From contig CM077648.1 in assembly GCA_039707465.1 (NCBI GenBank), positions 18,161,119-18,225,118 on the forward strand: a DNA stretch of 64,000 bases, written 5' to 3'. The position numbers and the translations under genes are program-made. This document shows positions 1 to 11,266 of the stretch, one piece after another. The notes under the pieces are model-generated. The model did not search any database, had not been told where the DNA came from, and saw only the letters and a list, made by a program, of their open reading frames with translations. Each line of letters opens with the position of its first letter. The stretch's first letter is position 1. Source of the stretch: Rhabdophis nuchalis (taxonomy: Eukaryota > Chordata > Lepidosauria > Squamata > Natricidae).

Positions 1-22
1 CAGGAAGCTGTAACATAGTATC

Positions 23-26
<4 letters not shown>

Positions 27-100
<74 letters not shown>
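27..100. repeat. (TA)n microsatellite
   Basis: About 37 uninterrupted TA units, followed by a short TATG/TG-rich stretch. It is simple-sequence DNA with no coding content and its length is probably polymorphic. Confidence 0.95.
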
Positions 101-106
<6 letters not shown>

Positions 107-306
107 ATTGTTTCATACATATGATCGCAGGACTGTACAGCATGTATGTGTGTGTGTATATATAGGTGTGTATCCTAAAAAAGCAAATATCTCTTCAATG
201 GTAGTTTTTACACTCTTGATGATGTTAGCAGAGGCTAACTAAAGCTAAGTGGATAATATATTTTAAGTTCTGGAGATTGCAATGCCTGTCTCTTCTTTTA
301 TATATA

Positions 307-325
307 AACACACACACACACACAG
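307..325. repeat. (AC)n microsatellite
   Basis: A short AC dinucleotide run next to TATATA sequence. Confidence 0.85.
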
Positions 326-326
326 G

Positions 327-2046
327 ACAGTCCTGCAATCATTTAAAAACAGTATATATCATAAATAGAGAAATAACTGTAGTGCCAAATTAACTGCAAT
401 GAGAAGTCATTACTTATTTACCTAAAGAGAGAAAGAGAATGATCATGGGTGGGGCAAAAAAGCAGTGGGAGTGACTTTCGACTTCCTGCTGGCTTCCCCA
501 TTGACATTGCTTATAGGAAGCCAGCAGGATGAATCAGATCATGATTATGTGACTTTGGAGATTCTGCAATGGCCACAATTCTGTGAATAAAGCAGGTCTA
601 AACATCCTGAAAATTTCAATTCCATCAATATAATAGGTCCTGGATTTTTTAAAATATATTTTTTAAATTAGTGAATTTTAGGTGCTTTGAATTGAAAATT
701 GTTGTGGTTTAATGCACTGTATCTGAGTTACATATAGGCAAAGAGACAAGCACAATGAGCATTTTAGTATTATATAGAGAGATGTTGGCCTCATTAGATA
801 TTCTTAGTGACTTTTAAAGTGCCACCTCAAGTCATGAAGATTACAGATTGTCAAAATGAAATGCACTAATATACTATTTTAAATTTCAAAATCAATCTGG
901 GAACTCGCACGACCTTTACATGATGAAATGCGTGCTTTCTAGAAATTCATGGGCGAGCAATTATGCGGGTTAAACTCGGAGATCAATGAAAGAAACAAAT
1001 ATCCATCTTCTGCAGGCATGCAGCTGGCAACTGACATTTCCCTGACCCTCTTTTGCATACAGATGATGGGGCTGTGAACCCTGCCAACTCAGAACCATCC
1101 CTTTTTGGTAAAATCCCCTTGCAGATCATGCGGTTGACTGGCAATAAAGGAGAAGCGGAGATGGGATGCCCTCTTGAAAACGCCGTCCCTGTCTGCAAGC
1201 CGAGAAAAAATGAGACAAATAGTACTAGTACCTGAGGTACTTTTTCCCCGTGTAAAGAGATCGTGACTTTTACAAGCATTAAATTACATTTGCTGGTGTA
1301 GTTGCTCCTTCAGTGGAAATAAATCCAACCAAATTCAAATAGATAGCTGTAAGAGTTTCTCCACTAGGGAGCCTTGGACTTTGAGAGGACTAAAGCAAGC
1401 TCAGTTCTGATGAGTTGAGAGTTTTCTGTTAAAACATCCGAGCTGTAGATGTGCAAAATAATTTTCAGACTTGGGAGAAACATTTATTTTGGCAGGGGGT
1501 TGAGGGAAGGAGACTCATGAAGGCGCAAATACAAGGGAATAGAAAATCTCATTGGAAGAAAAATGAATACACTCCTCCCTCCCCCCGTCAGCTAAATGGA
1601 AATGGGATGAACTCAACCAAGAAATGGAGAGAAATCAAAATTGACAGAGAAAGAGGATCAGTCAATAAAATACTCCTGTGACATTTTCTTCTTAAATATT
1701 AAGCCTCTGGGTTAGAGATGGGGAATTGAAGCCCTCCAAATGTGGCTTATGAACTGCAGGATAGTTTCAGTTCAGCAAAAGCTGGAGATCCACAGCTTCA
1801 CAAGGCTGGTCTACCATACAAGTGAAGTGCCCTCGTGGTGGTCCCATAACATCATCACAAATGAGGCAAATGAGACATTGACATGCTTTTGCAACATAAT
1901 ACAAATATGTAATTCACATAATTAGCCCAAAGACCCTATGATCCAGGAAACGTTTTAATATCAGCTGGTCATCCTGCCAGACATCAGAAGTCTTTATTTC
2001 TATTGAGTAATATTTACACTTCCCTCATGGCCTATAGGTCTGATTA
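327..2046. other. No recognised feature
   Basis: AT-rich sequence. The short ORFs here (for example around 983-1279 and 1451-1681) show no recognisable domain and no supporting context. I see no gene, SINE or terminal inverted repeat. A diverged old repeat cannot be excluded. Confidence 0.5.
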
Positions 2047-2054
2047 CTTTAGTG

Positions 2055-2175
2055 CAGGGATGTCCAAACTTGGGAACTTTAAGACTTGTGGACTTCAACT
2101 CCCAGCATAGCTGGCTGGGGAATTCTGGGAGTTGAAGTCCACAAGTCTTAAAGTTCCCAAGTTTGGACATCCCTG
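2055..2175. mobile_element. Palindromic hAT-type MITE (CAGGGATGTCCAAACTTGG family), copy 1
   Basis: The 121-bp element is almost entirely an inverted repeat. The left arm runs CAGGGATGTCCAAACTTGG... and the right arm is its near-exact reverse complement ending CCAAGTTTGGACATCCCTG. It is flanked by a perfect 8-bp duplication CTTTAGTG (2047-2054 and 2176-2183), the hallmark of hAT transposition. It has no coding capacity, so it must have been mobilised in trans. Two relatives lie at 15178 and 23540. Confidence 0.9.
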
Positions 2176-2275
2176 CTTTAGTGCTATGCTTCTTTCTGCA
2201 GTGACTATTGTGTCCAGAGATAATGATGATGAGGATCTTCCTCCTCCTCCTCTTCCTCCCCCTTCTTGTAATAGG

Positions 2276-2514
2276 AATAATAGCAATAGCACTTTACCAT
2301 TTTATAGTGCTTGACAGCCCTCTCTAAGTAGTTTACGGAATCAGCACATTTCCCCCAACAATTTGGCTCCTCATTTTACCGACCATGGAAGGATGGAAGG
2401 CTGAGTCAACTTTGAGCCTGGTTAGATTTAACCTGCCAAATTGTAGGTAACCAGAAGGCAGCAGAAGTGGCCTGCAGTACTGCATTCTAACCACTGTGTC
2501 ACCACAGCTCATAT
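2276..2514 (-). mobile_element. tRNA-derived squamate SINE (type 1)
   Basis: Read on the minus strand it starts with a tRNA-like head containing an A-box-like stretch (GTGACACAGTGGTTAGAATG). It continues with the family body (TTGACTCAGCCTTCCATCCTT, TTGTTGGGGG) and ends in a GCTATTGCTATTATTCC tail. Four other copies lie at 11045, 31334, 32457 and 39628. The family is non-autonomous and presumably transcribed by Pol III. Confidence 0.85.
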
Positions 2515-2780
2515 AAGCACATTTTGTTTGTTTAAATAGCACTGGAACGGCAAACAGCTTTTTAATTTATAGAAATCAATTTGGGCGAATGTACGTACAG
2601 CAAGCATGAATATGTTCCTGTCTCTTTTTGCTGTCCCCAGCAAAAGTACAGTTTGGTAAAAGCATGTTTAAACACAACTGTATATTTTTGTTTTGGTTTT
2701 TAAAAAGAATCGACATTGCTATTTGTGATACTCTTGAAATATTGGATTACACTGCTTTCATTCTTGTCATTGGAGATAGT

Positions 2781-3142
2781 CAGTGGTGGGATTCAGCCAG
2801 TTCGCACCTATTCGGGAGAACCAGTTGTTAACTTTCTAAGCAGTTTGGAGAACTGGTTGTTGGAAGAAATCTCCTTTTGTTTTTTTCCACTTTACAGGGC
2901 TAATCCTGTAAGGAAGGCAGGAAGGAACATTCTGGTGTTGTTTCTAGCCTAATCTTTATTGCCTTCCTTACAGAAACTTCCTCTCTGGTTAACCCTTATT
3001 ATATTGTTAAGACAAAGCACCCATCAACGTGAGTGATATTGACTTGGCCACGCCCACCCAGTCACATGACCACGGAGCCCACCTACCCAGCTGGTCATTA
3101 GGATATAGAACTGGTGGTTAAATAATTTGAATCCCACCACTG
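2781..3142. mobile_element. hAT-type MITE (CAGTGGTGGGATTCA family)
   Basis: Terminal inverted repeats CAGTGGTGGGATTCA and TGAATCCCACCACTG bound a 362-bp element. The flanks gagatagt and aagattgt agree at 6 of 8 positions, fitting an aged 8-bp duplication. The interior carries the gGCCACGCCCACCcAGTCACATGACC-type stretch shared by other members here. No ORF. Confidence 0.85.
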
Positions 3143-3150
3143 AAGATTGT

Positions 3151-4098
3151 GGTCAATAAAGTTGGGAATTGTAGCCTAAAGGAGCCAGAGGCTGTCAGAA
3201 AATGATAAGTAAATGTTTTTTGTGGTCTTCCACCTAAGCTTGCAATTTGGAAATAGTGGTTGTGTTCTTTTGACAGTTATTTTAAATGAAAGTGTATCTA
3301 AGAATGGGGGGGGGGGAGAACAGTCAAGTGAAGTTCCCTGCTGCGTCGTCACTTCCACTTTGCACATTGCTTGTGTGTGCGCGCGTGCTAAATGAAAACA
3401 CCTTAAGATTAAAATATAAATATTTACCCTGCCTTGCCAAATGGGTCTTGAGTTGGGAGTTCTGGAAGTTACTATCCAGCTTCCAAATGCAGCTGGGTTG
3501 AATTTGCCTTTCATTTAAATACATTTATCTGACTGTTTGCTCCTTTGAATGTCATTTGTGACAATCCTACTTGCCTTTCTGGAATGCAGATGTAAAAGCA
3601 TAATAATTGTTTGCTTTTCAAAGTTTCATTGTAGAAGACATAAATCCCATCAGTGATTCACATAAGATATAAATATTCAAGGACCAAGCTAGTTTTATTC
3701 CTTGTCATTCAAGTGAATCTAAAGTGAAGGTGTGCTATTCTGAACATCGTGTCCCCAAGGCCACATAGTACAATAATATAACTCAAGACAGATGGGAATC
3801 TAGGCTAGCAATAATAAATAAAAGAATTAGAAGCAGTTAACAGAGGATTGTATAATCTAGTACATGGATCTTTCTCTCCATAAATTCCTAACCAGTAACA
3901 TAGATGAAGACATGAAAACATAATACATGACAATTACTCCAGCTATTCCAGAGGCTGACTTTGATTTAAGGAGGTTTTATATTGCCACGTCTTTTATAAC
4001 ATAGAATGATCTTTCTTCCTTGTGGTCCAGCATGACCACTCTGTTCTGAGATAAATAACATTCTGAATAAATTCCCTATTTGAATTAAATAAACATAC
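3151..4098. other. No recognised feature
   Basis: AT-rich sequence with a short G-run at 3306-3316. No coding, SINE or transposon signature recognised. Confidence 0.5.
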
Positions 4099-4678
4099 TG
4101 TTGGGAGAAATATCCATCTGGTTCAGTTCCAAGTCAGGAGAAAAGCACTGGAGACAAAATGGAGGCTGGAGGCTGATTGCAAAGAGGGCCCATTTATTGA
4201 TGAAAGAGAACCACCAAGCACCTGGTTCTCTGGTGCAGCTGAACACATGGAGTTGAGGGTGAGGGGCTTTTATACCTTCTCTTGAGCTTTGAACTTGAGC
4301 TTCCTTTTCCTGTGCAAGAACATGTATTCAATTGGATGTTGTCAGACTCCCATGGTGACATACGGGGTCATGTTTGTCTGAGATAGGTTTGGTTGAAGTT
4401 TACTGGGTGATGCAACGTCCTTAGGAAATTTTGCAATGTGGTGAGCTCTGCTGCTAGATCATTCTATTATGCTCTGGAGGGTCATGTCTTGATCCTATCA
4501 CCCTGGACTGAAGGTCATTTCTCTTGTAGATAAGATGGCCCAGTCTTTCTTAATGGGCACCTAATATCTGCTAATATCTGCTGGAGGCAGGGCGTTGGGG
4601 CTGAGTTTCTGTCTCCCTTAATATTCTGCCTTTTTAAATATTCCTCAAAATATTTAATTCTTCTAGGAGGGGGGTCTT
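4099..4678 (-). mobile_element. Solo LTR, TGTTGGxAGAAAT family (long subfamily), truncated
   Basis: The left boundary TGTTGGGAGAAAT matches the copies at 8703 and 14044. A TATAAAA motif (reverse complement near 4268) and AATAAA (near 4197) lie in LTR-like order on the minus strand, giving the orientation. The right end is replaced by the MITE starting near 4679. There is no internal retroviral region, so it is a solo LTR remnant. Confidence 0.65.
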
Positions 4679-5116
4679 TAGGGGTGGGCTTCAAAAATTT
4701 TAGCAAGGGGTTTTCTGCCCAGTTGCTTGATGGGTGTTGCCATGGTGGGCGTGGCCTAGTCAGCCTCCTGCATCATGACAGGGGGCGTTTTTGCCCTTCC
4801 TGGCTCCGGAGGCCTTCCTTGAGCTTCTTGGAGAGCAAAAATGGCCTCCCCAGGCTCAGGAGGCCCTCTGCAGGCTGGAAACAGGCCCATTTATGGTCTT
4901 CACGAACTTCAAGTAGGCCCATTTTTCTCTGAGCCTCTGGGTACATTCTGCACTTACCTGCTTCCAAATCGGGCCACATGAAGACTCTTGAGGGGAGAAG
5001 AGGGAGGGGTGGGCGGGGCCAGCCAGGAGTGGGATTTGGGGGTTCTTTGAACTGCACAGAATCTTAGCTACAGGTTCTCCTGAACCCCTGTGAACCACCA
5101 GCAGCCCATCCCTCTG
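4679..5116. mobile_element. hAT-type MITE (CAGNGGTGGG family), long GC-rich subfamily
   Basis: Left end TAGGGGTGGGCTTCA and right end CAGCCCATCCCTCTG are diverged family termini. The interior has the GGTGTTGCCATGGTGGGCGT and CTTCCTTGAGCTT blocks also present at 35540 and 55270. No clear target duplication remains. It interrupts or truncates the LTR on its left. Confidence 0.65.
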
Positions 5117-5985
5117 ACTTCCCTCAATAAACCTCAGTTGTTCCTGTGGTTTAAAATTATGCCGTCTGATACTTATCTGAAGCATTAGAAATATCCATGT
5201 CGAGTTTCCATCTTTTGACTTTTTTTTGTTTGTTTAAAAGTAAAAGGATTTCTGAGGCAGGTTTACTTCTTTCTGGAGAGCCATTCTGGATAAACGTTGC
5301 AATACTGATATTGGTAGACAAATCTATAGATTGCTTTGTTATAAATCAGTGACTTATATCTGTGTTCTTATATTCTTTGGAATTTAAATAGATGCGATGG
5401 CTTTTTATTAAAGATTTGACAATATGAGTCCTGTTTAAATACTCGGAATCCCTTCTTTATTTGATATTTGTGCACAGAGACACCCTATGTATTGAAATAA
5501 AATGTCAGTTTCAGATTTGAAGTACATCCTGATCATTTAATAGTCTTCTCTGAGTAATGTTGAACTTCTGATGATTTTATATATAATTCCAAATTGTTTA
5601 CTTGGCAGTGCAAACACTGCTATTATCTTCTACAATTTTTTAAAACTCCCTGTGTAGTCCACAACGAAAATGCCAAAAGATAAGGCAGTTAAATTAAGAG
5701 ATAAAAAGTCAGTGTTTATGACATCTCTTTATTACCCAGAAGACAAGTCAGGCTACCATTGCAAAAGTATGAAAGCTGTCACTGAGAAACCCGAAAGTTT
5801 ATATTTCACCTTCTGGATTCTATTTCTGACAACTTCAATTTCTACTGTAGTTTAGACATTTGTGTGGAGGGAACTAACACAGAGACACTCAGAACAGCAC
5901 CAGTGGGATTTCTGCACATGGGAAAATCAAAGCAGTCAGTTGCAAGGAATTGAACTATAGACTGCTTTTTCTCTGAAGCTCTGTA
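5117..5985. other. No recognised feature
   Basis: AT-rich sequence with one unsupported short ORF (5670-5855). Nothing recognised. Confidence 0.5.
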
Positions 5986-6426
5986 GAGATTCTCAGTCAT
6001 CCAAGTCATGGTTGTCCCAAAGGTGCTTTTTCAAGAGGCAACTGGACTTTCTTGTTTTTTTCTTTTTGAAGATGTTTCACTTCTTATCCAAGAAGCTTCT
6101 TCAGCTCTGACAGGATAGTGGGGAATGGAAGGATTTATACTCCTTGCAGACAGCTGGTCATTTGCATCCCTTTAGTAGATCGTTGAAGCACTTGGAGGTT
6201 TATCTGTCTCCTCAGGGTTACCTGAATTAGTGCTTCTGGTTCCTGTAGTCTGCAATTTTTTCTCCTGGAAATCTATTCCCACTTCCACACCATTCAAAAG
6301 ATGTTCATCCCAAATTGTATAGCTAAAGGTCTGAAGAGATTCTCAGTCATCCAGGACATGGTTGTCCCAAAGATGCTTCTTTTAGGAGGCAACTGGACTT
6401 TCTTATTTTTTTTCTTTTGAAGACTT
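5986..6426. repeat. Repeat unit with direct terminal repeats
   Basis: A block beginning GAGATTCTCAGTCATCCA at 5986-6075 recurs as a direct repeat at 6336-6426. Both copies run through GTTGTCCCAAAG, GGCAACTGGACTTTCTT and TTTTGAAGA. About 260 bp lies between, including an AGAAGCTTCTTCAGCTC palindromic stretch. It could be a fragment of a retroelement with terminal direct repeats. I cannot assign a family. Confidence 0.5.
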
Positions 6427-6429
6427 TTT

Positions 6430-7115
6430 TGCTTTTTCTCTGATTCATAAAAAAATGAATTTGTAAAAGCATCATATTTAAAGGGGGTTATGTATTTAGC
6501 AACTGAGATTGGGCAAACAGTTTCTTCCCTCTGTATTGACTGATTATGTGCCATTAAGTTTGTTAGGAGTAAATCCTAGTGTTGGGTAGACAATATATAT
6601 AAACCATGATAACAAATGGTCTTTGTTACTTTAAATGTTTGAATGTAATTAGCAGCTGTAATTAACTCAGCAATAAGTGGAAGCCAGGAGAGCTCTTTCT
6701 CTTGCTATCTCTGCTTGCTGTGACTGACTGACAAGGAAGAATTGTGTATTGCAACTGTAAGCAATTGTTTTTTAGTTAAGGACTGCATTAGATTCAATAT
6801 CTACTATCACTGTAGTTTATTTTACATCACAAGTAAAGCTACTTGTTTTTACTAGCAGTGTCTGAGACTCTATTTGTGTGTCCACTAGCAACAGTTTCTC
6901 TAGCTGCACATTCCACTACACAACTTTCTGTCTCCTAAAGGAGATATCCCCAACAGAAGGTGTTTTTGAGTCCTCCACAACTTGGAAGTATAACTGGGTT
7001 TGTTTGGTTTTGGCATCGCACGTTTTGAAAGCTCAGTAAATTATGGTCTGCAAATCATAATTCAAGATTTAGCATATTAAATAAAGGCAATACTTTATTC
7101 AGTTTTTAGTCAATG
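6430..7115. other. No recognised feature
   Basis: AT-rich sequence with no coding or transposon signature that I recognise. Confidence 0.5.
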
Positions 7116-7127
7116 TATGTTGAATGT

Positions 7128-7142
7128 TTATGTATGTATGTA

Positions 7143-7178
<36 letters not shown>
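7128..7178. repeat. (TATG)n(TG)n microsatellite
   Basis: TATG units pass into a TG run. It abuts the 3' end of the minus-strand SINE at 7185 and may be that element's expanded tail. Confidence 0.85.
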
Positions 7179-7181
<3 letters not shown>

Positions 7182-7184
7182 TAC

Positions 7185-7345
7185 GTTTTTGAGCTGATCA
7201 ATAAATAAATCAGGGAGACTAGGATAGATCTATTTCAAGCTATTTAGCTCTCATCAGCTAGCCATACCCTTACTGGGATTCGAACCAGGGAAGCATTACA
7301 TGTGAGGCAGCTGCAATTGCTACCAGACCACTGGCTCTTATCCTG
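7185..7345 (-). mobile_element. tRNA-derived SINE (type 3)
   Basis: On the minus strand it begins GCCAGTGGTCTGGTAGC and contains a good B box (GGTTCGAATCCC), followed by an unrelated body ending at the TATG/TG repeat. The tRNA-like head suggests a Pol III promoter. Distinct from the type 1 family. Confidence 0.6.
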
Positions 7346-8702
7346 ATCAGCTGAGACAGGAGGATAAGTATATGTTTGTGTCACAACACCCTGTTAAGCC
7401 CCAATTAAGGGAGGAAGCATACTGCTTTCCTTTTCTGCCTTTAAATGGTTGTCCACTAGGACTCCAAGATCCCTCTCACAGTTACTAGGGAAGCCTTTAA
7501 CTTCCCTGTAAAGGATTGATAGTGAATGATTAGTTAAGTGCTTTAAAGATAACTAGAACTGGGCGATCATTGCCCCTAGTCTAGGACTTTCTGAATCTTT
7601 TATCATCTCTCCTTAAAACGGCATTATATTCATGAGTCTTTCTAGAAAATCTCTATTAGTTGATTTTTTTTTCTTGTATAGCAGTAGTAATTTTGCTGGC
7701 ATCCCAGTGCCCACAAGGAGTGTTACTCCAGCATATATTTAATGGGAAAAGATACCTGCTATAAAAATAGTACAGAATATTTATAGGACGTTTCGCCCAA
7801 CGGGATCCTTTTTCCGGAGGATGAAGTCGACAATTGTCAGAAATTTTCTCAGAAATACCAATTCTAGGAAATGTCAGTTCACCTGTACTAGAATACATTT
7901 TTACATGGATTTTGAAGAGCCTATGCAAAGAAAATTCCAATATTCTGAATGTTAACAGGTACTAGTCATTTTAGGAGCAGCTCTCAAAAGGCAATTGCTT
8001 GTACCATGACCTGTTATAAAGTTATTTTACATTATTATCTAAATTGTTCTTCTTTTGGAAGGCTTTTGTTAAAGTTTGGCTGTAACCATTCATACTTTGA
8101 ACGATGGAGGAGAACCTGCTGAGTTTCGCGGCATTTAATTTGGAGTAAATATGACTGGATTGCACAGTTAATCAGACACTAGATCAATTAATCACTTAGA
8201 AGTCAGACAGTTAAATAACAATCATTAATTAGCTGACACACTAATAATACTGTAGGTGTATAATTTCCATTTTTCGCAGAGCAACGTACTACATTTGCCT
8301 GATCAGTGAGATTGGCGACATGCGGTTTGTATGTTCTTTCCTGAATACTGTGCTTAATTGCAGACACATCATTGCAGCAGCCAAAGTGACATATATATTT
8401 TTTTAATGTATATTTATTGCAAAATGGAAGCAGGAGCTGGAACGCATTTGCTTGTTTAGCACTAAACTTGGAATTGTGTCAGAAGCTCTGAAATTTATTT
8501 TCAACATGATTGTTGATCAGTATTAGCAACTTACCCAAATGCATTAAAGTCATAACGCCCTCCGGGCTGAGCCTGTTGGAATCCATTCAGTTCAGGGCCC
8601 AACTTTCGTTCTTACATGTTCCCATTTAATAACGTACATGGCTTCTTCATACAACTGTACCGTGCAATTATTCTAAAAACCTGCTCAAATCATCTAAGCT
8701 AT
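7346..8702. other. No recognised feature
   Basis: Mostly AT-rich. A patch at 7786-7830 (GACGTTTCGCCCAACGGGAT) resembles repeat-derived sequence but cannot be assigned. Confidence 0.45.
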
Positions 8703-9192
8703 TGTTGGAAGAAATGTCCACCTGGGTTCAGTTCCAAGTGAGGAGAAAGACACTGGAAACAATGGTGGCTGTTTCGGAAACATGGTTTTAGTGGTGGATA
8801 GGATCACATGGCTTGAGGTCTAGGCCAAGAAAGGCACATGAGTGAGAGAGAGATTTACATCCTCCATTGGGCTATGAATTTGAGCCTGTATTCTGATTGG
8901 TTGTCAGACTCCTATGGGGTCATGCAGGGTTGTCCTGAATCCCAAATTTGGTTGACTTTTGCTAGGTGATGATGTAATGAAAAGGCTTTGGGATTCCTAT
9001 TATGGCTCTGCCTGAAGGAGGTAGATCTTTGTTATGTAGAATAGATTGGCTCAGGCCTTAATGGCCCACTGACAAAGGTGTGTGTGGGGGGTGAGTTTCT
9101 GCCTCCCTTTTAGGGAGAAATATTCTGCCGTTTTTAATATTTCCTAAAATATCTCATTTTTCAAGGAGAGGGGTGGGTGTTAACTTCCTACA
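8703..9192 (-). mobile_element. Solo LTR, TGTTGGAAGAAATGTCC family (short subfamily)
   Basis: A 490-bp unit with ends TGTTGGAAG...CTTCCTACA (TG...CA, imperfect inverted repeat), flanked by a 4-bp duplication CTAT (8699-8702 and 9193-9196). Orientation is taken from the better preserved copy at 4099. No internal region remains, as expected after LTR-LTR recombination. A 4-bp duplication is typical of some endogenous retrovirus groups, but the family is not proven. Confidence 0.8.
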
Positions 9193-9196
9193 CTAT

Positions 9197-10072
9197 GACA
9201 CCTGAATTCCCTTTCTTATTCATTACCACGAATTAGCCGCTGTGCCTTTTTGCACTTGATTTTTTTTTTTTTTTTGGGTGGAAAATCACTTAAAACCAAT
9301 CTCTTTAAAATATTTAGCCTGTGAGATGTGTCAAGCCAGCCGTGCGAGAAAATGCTTTTATACCAATTGAGGCTTAGGGTGATAGAAGTAAAACCCCTTG
9401 ATAAAAACATAATTTGGCCATTTTTGCTTGCCGTTGTTTTTTCCGTCTTATAATTCATTTGTTCTTCTTAAAGATACTTACAACAGCCTTTGGTATCCCC
9501 CCACTTCTTAAGGAATACTCTTATTTTCAGACAAACCTCAAATTAAATCTTCCTACCCACCTTAATACCGAGCCAAATGGATTAACTCTACAGTTTTTTT
9601 TTGGCTATTAGGCAGGGCTTAGATTTTTTTTTTAAATATGCTGCTTATCCCCACTATTTAGATGTTGAATAACAAACTCCAGGAAGAGTTAGAATTTAGA
9701 GATTAAAAGTGTAAAGATTATCTTTCTTTTCTCCAGAGAATAAGATGAAGTCTACTTTCATAAAGCAATATAGGATTAATGGGCCGTAAAACCTCTGGGA
9801 TTTCTAGTAATAACTGAGAACTCGGGTCAGATTTACTGCTGTTAATTTCACTATCAACTGAAGGGATTTGAAACTCACAAGTTATTTTACTTAGAGGAGG
9901 GCCAAAAAGAGCGGGAGATACCTCCTTGCATAGGCGCATTGGACAAAAGGCCCATCTCTATAGATCTAAGTGGAAGCGTGGTTGTGAAAAAGTGGGATTT
10001 ATTTTTAGCACTTGAAAACATAAATTATAAAATATAATGCAACCTTTTGGAGATTTCTATTGCTTTTATTAG
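9197..10072. other. No recognised feature
   Basis: AT-rich sequence with poly(T) stretches. Nothing supported. Confidence 0.5.
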
Positions 10073-10445
10073 GGACGCGGTGACTCAGTGGCTAAGATGC
10101 TGAGCTTGTCGATCAAAAAAAAATTTGTTGGTGGAAAACTCTTTCAATAAAAAAAAAGACTTTTCAACTTCAAAAAAAATGAAAAGAAAAGAAAGGTCAG
10201 CAGTTCGGTGGTTTGAATCCCTAGGACCGCGTAATGGAGTGAGCTCCCAGCTTCCGTCAACCTAGCAGTTCAAAAGCACGTAAAAAAATGCAAGTAGAAA
10301 AATAGGGACTGCCTTTAGTGGGAAGGTAACAGCGTTCCGTGCGCCTTCGGCATATAGTCATGCCAACCACATGACCACGGAGAACATCTTGGGACAGTGG
10401 GGGAAAATCTGGTCCTGCCTAGCATTCCTTTTTAGTTTTATTTTA
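10073..10445 (+). mobile_element. tRNA-derived SINE (type 2, Sauria-like) with an A-rich insertion
   Basis: The head GTGACTCAGTGGCTAAGATGC (A-box region) and the later GGTTTGAATCCC (B-box region) are separated by an A-rich insertion at about 10117-10190. The body has CCTAGCAGTTC, AATGCAAGTAGAAAAATAGG and GGTAACAGCGTTCCGTGCGC, all found in reverse orientation at 59586-59932. The Sauria-SINE assignment is from memory and tentative. Confidence 0.75.
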
Positions 10446-10477
10446 GGGGTCGGAATTGGGGAGACCTGAACAATATA

Positions 10478-10830
10478 CAGTGGTACCTCAGTTCACGAAC
10501 TTAATTCGTGAACTGACTCTGGTCGCGAAACGAATTGTTCGTGAACCGAGGCACAGTTTTCCATATGCTAAAAGCATAGCAAAAATAAAAAAAGTCACTG
10601 AAAGTACTCACAGTGTGCGTGCTGGGGCTTTTTTCTGGGTCTTCTTCTCTCTACGATCTTCCTACAGGAAGTCACAACCATGTGACAGCCAGGAATACAT
10701 TAAAAATGGTCGCGGTTCCTGTTTGTGAACCGAAGCAGAGTTCATGAACCGGAGCACATTTTGAGGAACTTTTCTGTTCGTGAACAGAGTTGGTCGTGAA
10801 CAGAGGCGTTCATGAACCGAAGTACCACTG
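10478..10830. mobile_element. Tc1/mariner-superfamily MITE with TA target duplication
   Basis: A 353-bp element with terminal inverted repeats CAGTGGTACCTCAGTTCACG and (inverted) CAGTGGTACTTCGGTTCATG, bounded by TA on both sides (10476-10477, 10831-10832). The arms contain repeated GTTCGTGAACCGA-like palindromic units. Termini of this form occur in Tigger/pogo-like non-autonomous elements. The internal ORF at 10456-10728 is incidental. Confidence 0.85.
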
Positions 10831-11044
10831 TATTAGATGTTACCACCTGGATAAAAAGAAGACAACAGTCCCGATTCCTGTTTATTCAGATTGGGTCATT
10901 TGAACCTTGCAATTTAGAATGATAATGAACATACGCACAGACATACGCACTTCTGCACAAAATATTGAACAAAAATATGAGCCAAAAGTCTTGACTTTGT
11001 CTCAGTTGAGTTGTTTGTGGTAAAAAAGGAAATAGCAAAAGCAT

Positions 11045-11266
11045 TTTAGGCTTAAATACCGCTTCACAGTGTTTTCACTAAGTGGTTTACAGAGACAGCC
11101 TATTGCCCCCAACAATTTGGGTCCTCATTTTACTGACCTTGGAAGGATGGACGGCTGAGTCAACCTTGAGCCTGGTGACATTCGATCTACCGAATTGCAA
11201 GCAGCCGGCAATCAGCAGAAGTAGCCTCCAGTACTGTACTCTTACCACTGTGCCACCTGGCTCATA
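11045..11266 (-). mobile_element. tRNA-derived squamate SINE (type 1)
   Basis: The minus strand reads from GAGCCAGGTGGCACAGTGGT through the TTGACTCAGCCGTCCATCCTT and TTGTTGGGGGCAATAGGC blocks to a GAAGCGGTATTTAAG 3' end. Same family as 2276 and 31334. Confidence 0.85.

Noticed and set aside
6075..6115. Possible hammerhead ribozyme (GGATGAGAAG...GAAAC-like on the minus strand)
   Set aside because: The full CUGAUGA core and a proper stem II are not present; similarity is limited to a few bases.
7270..7330. tRNA gene
   Set aside because: Has a good B box, but no cloverleaf can be completed and it is continuous with a SINE body.
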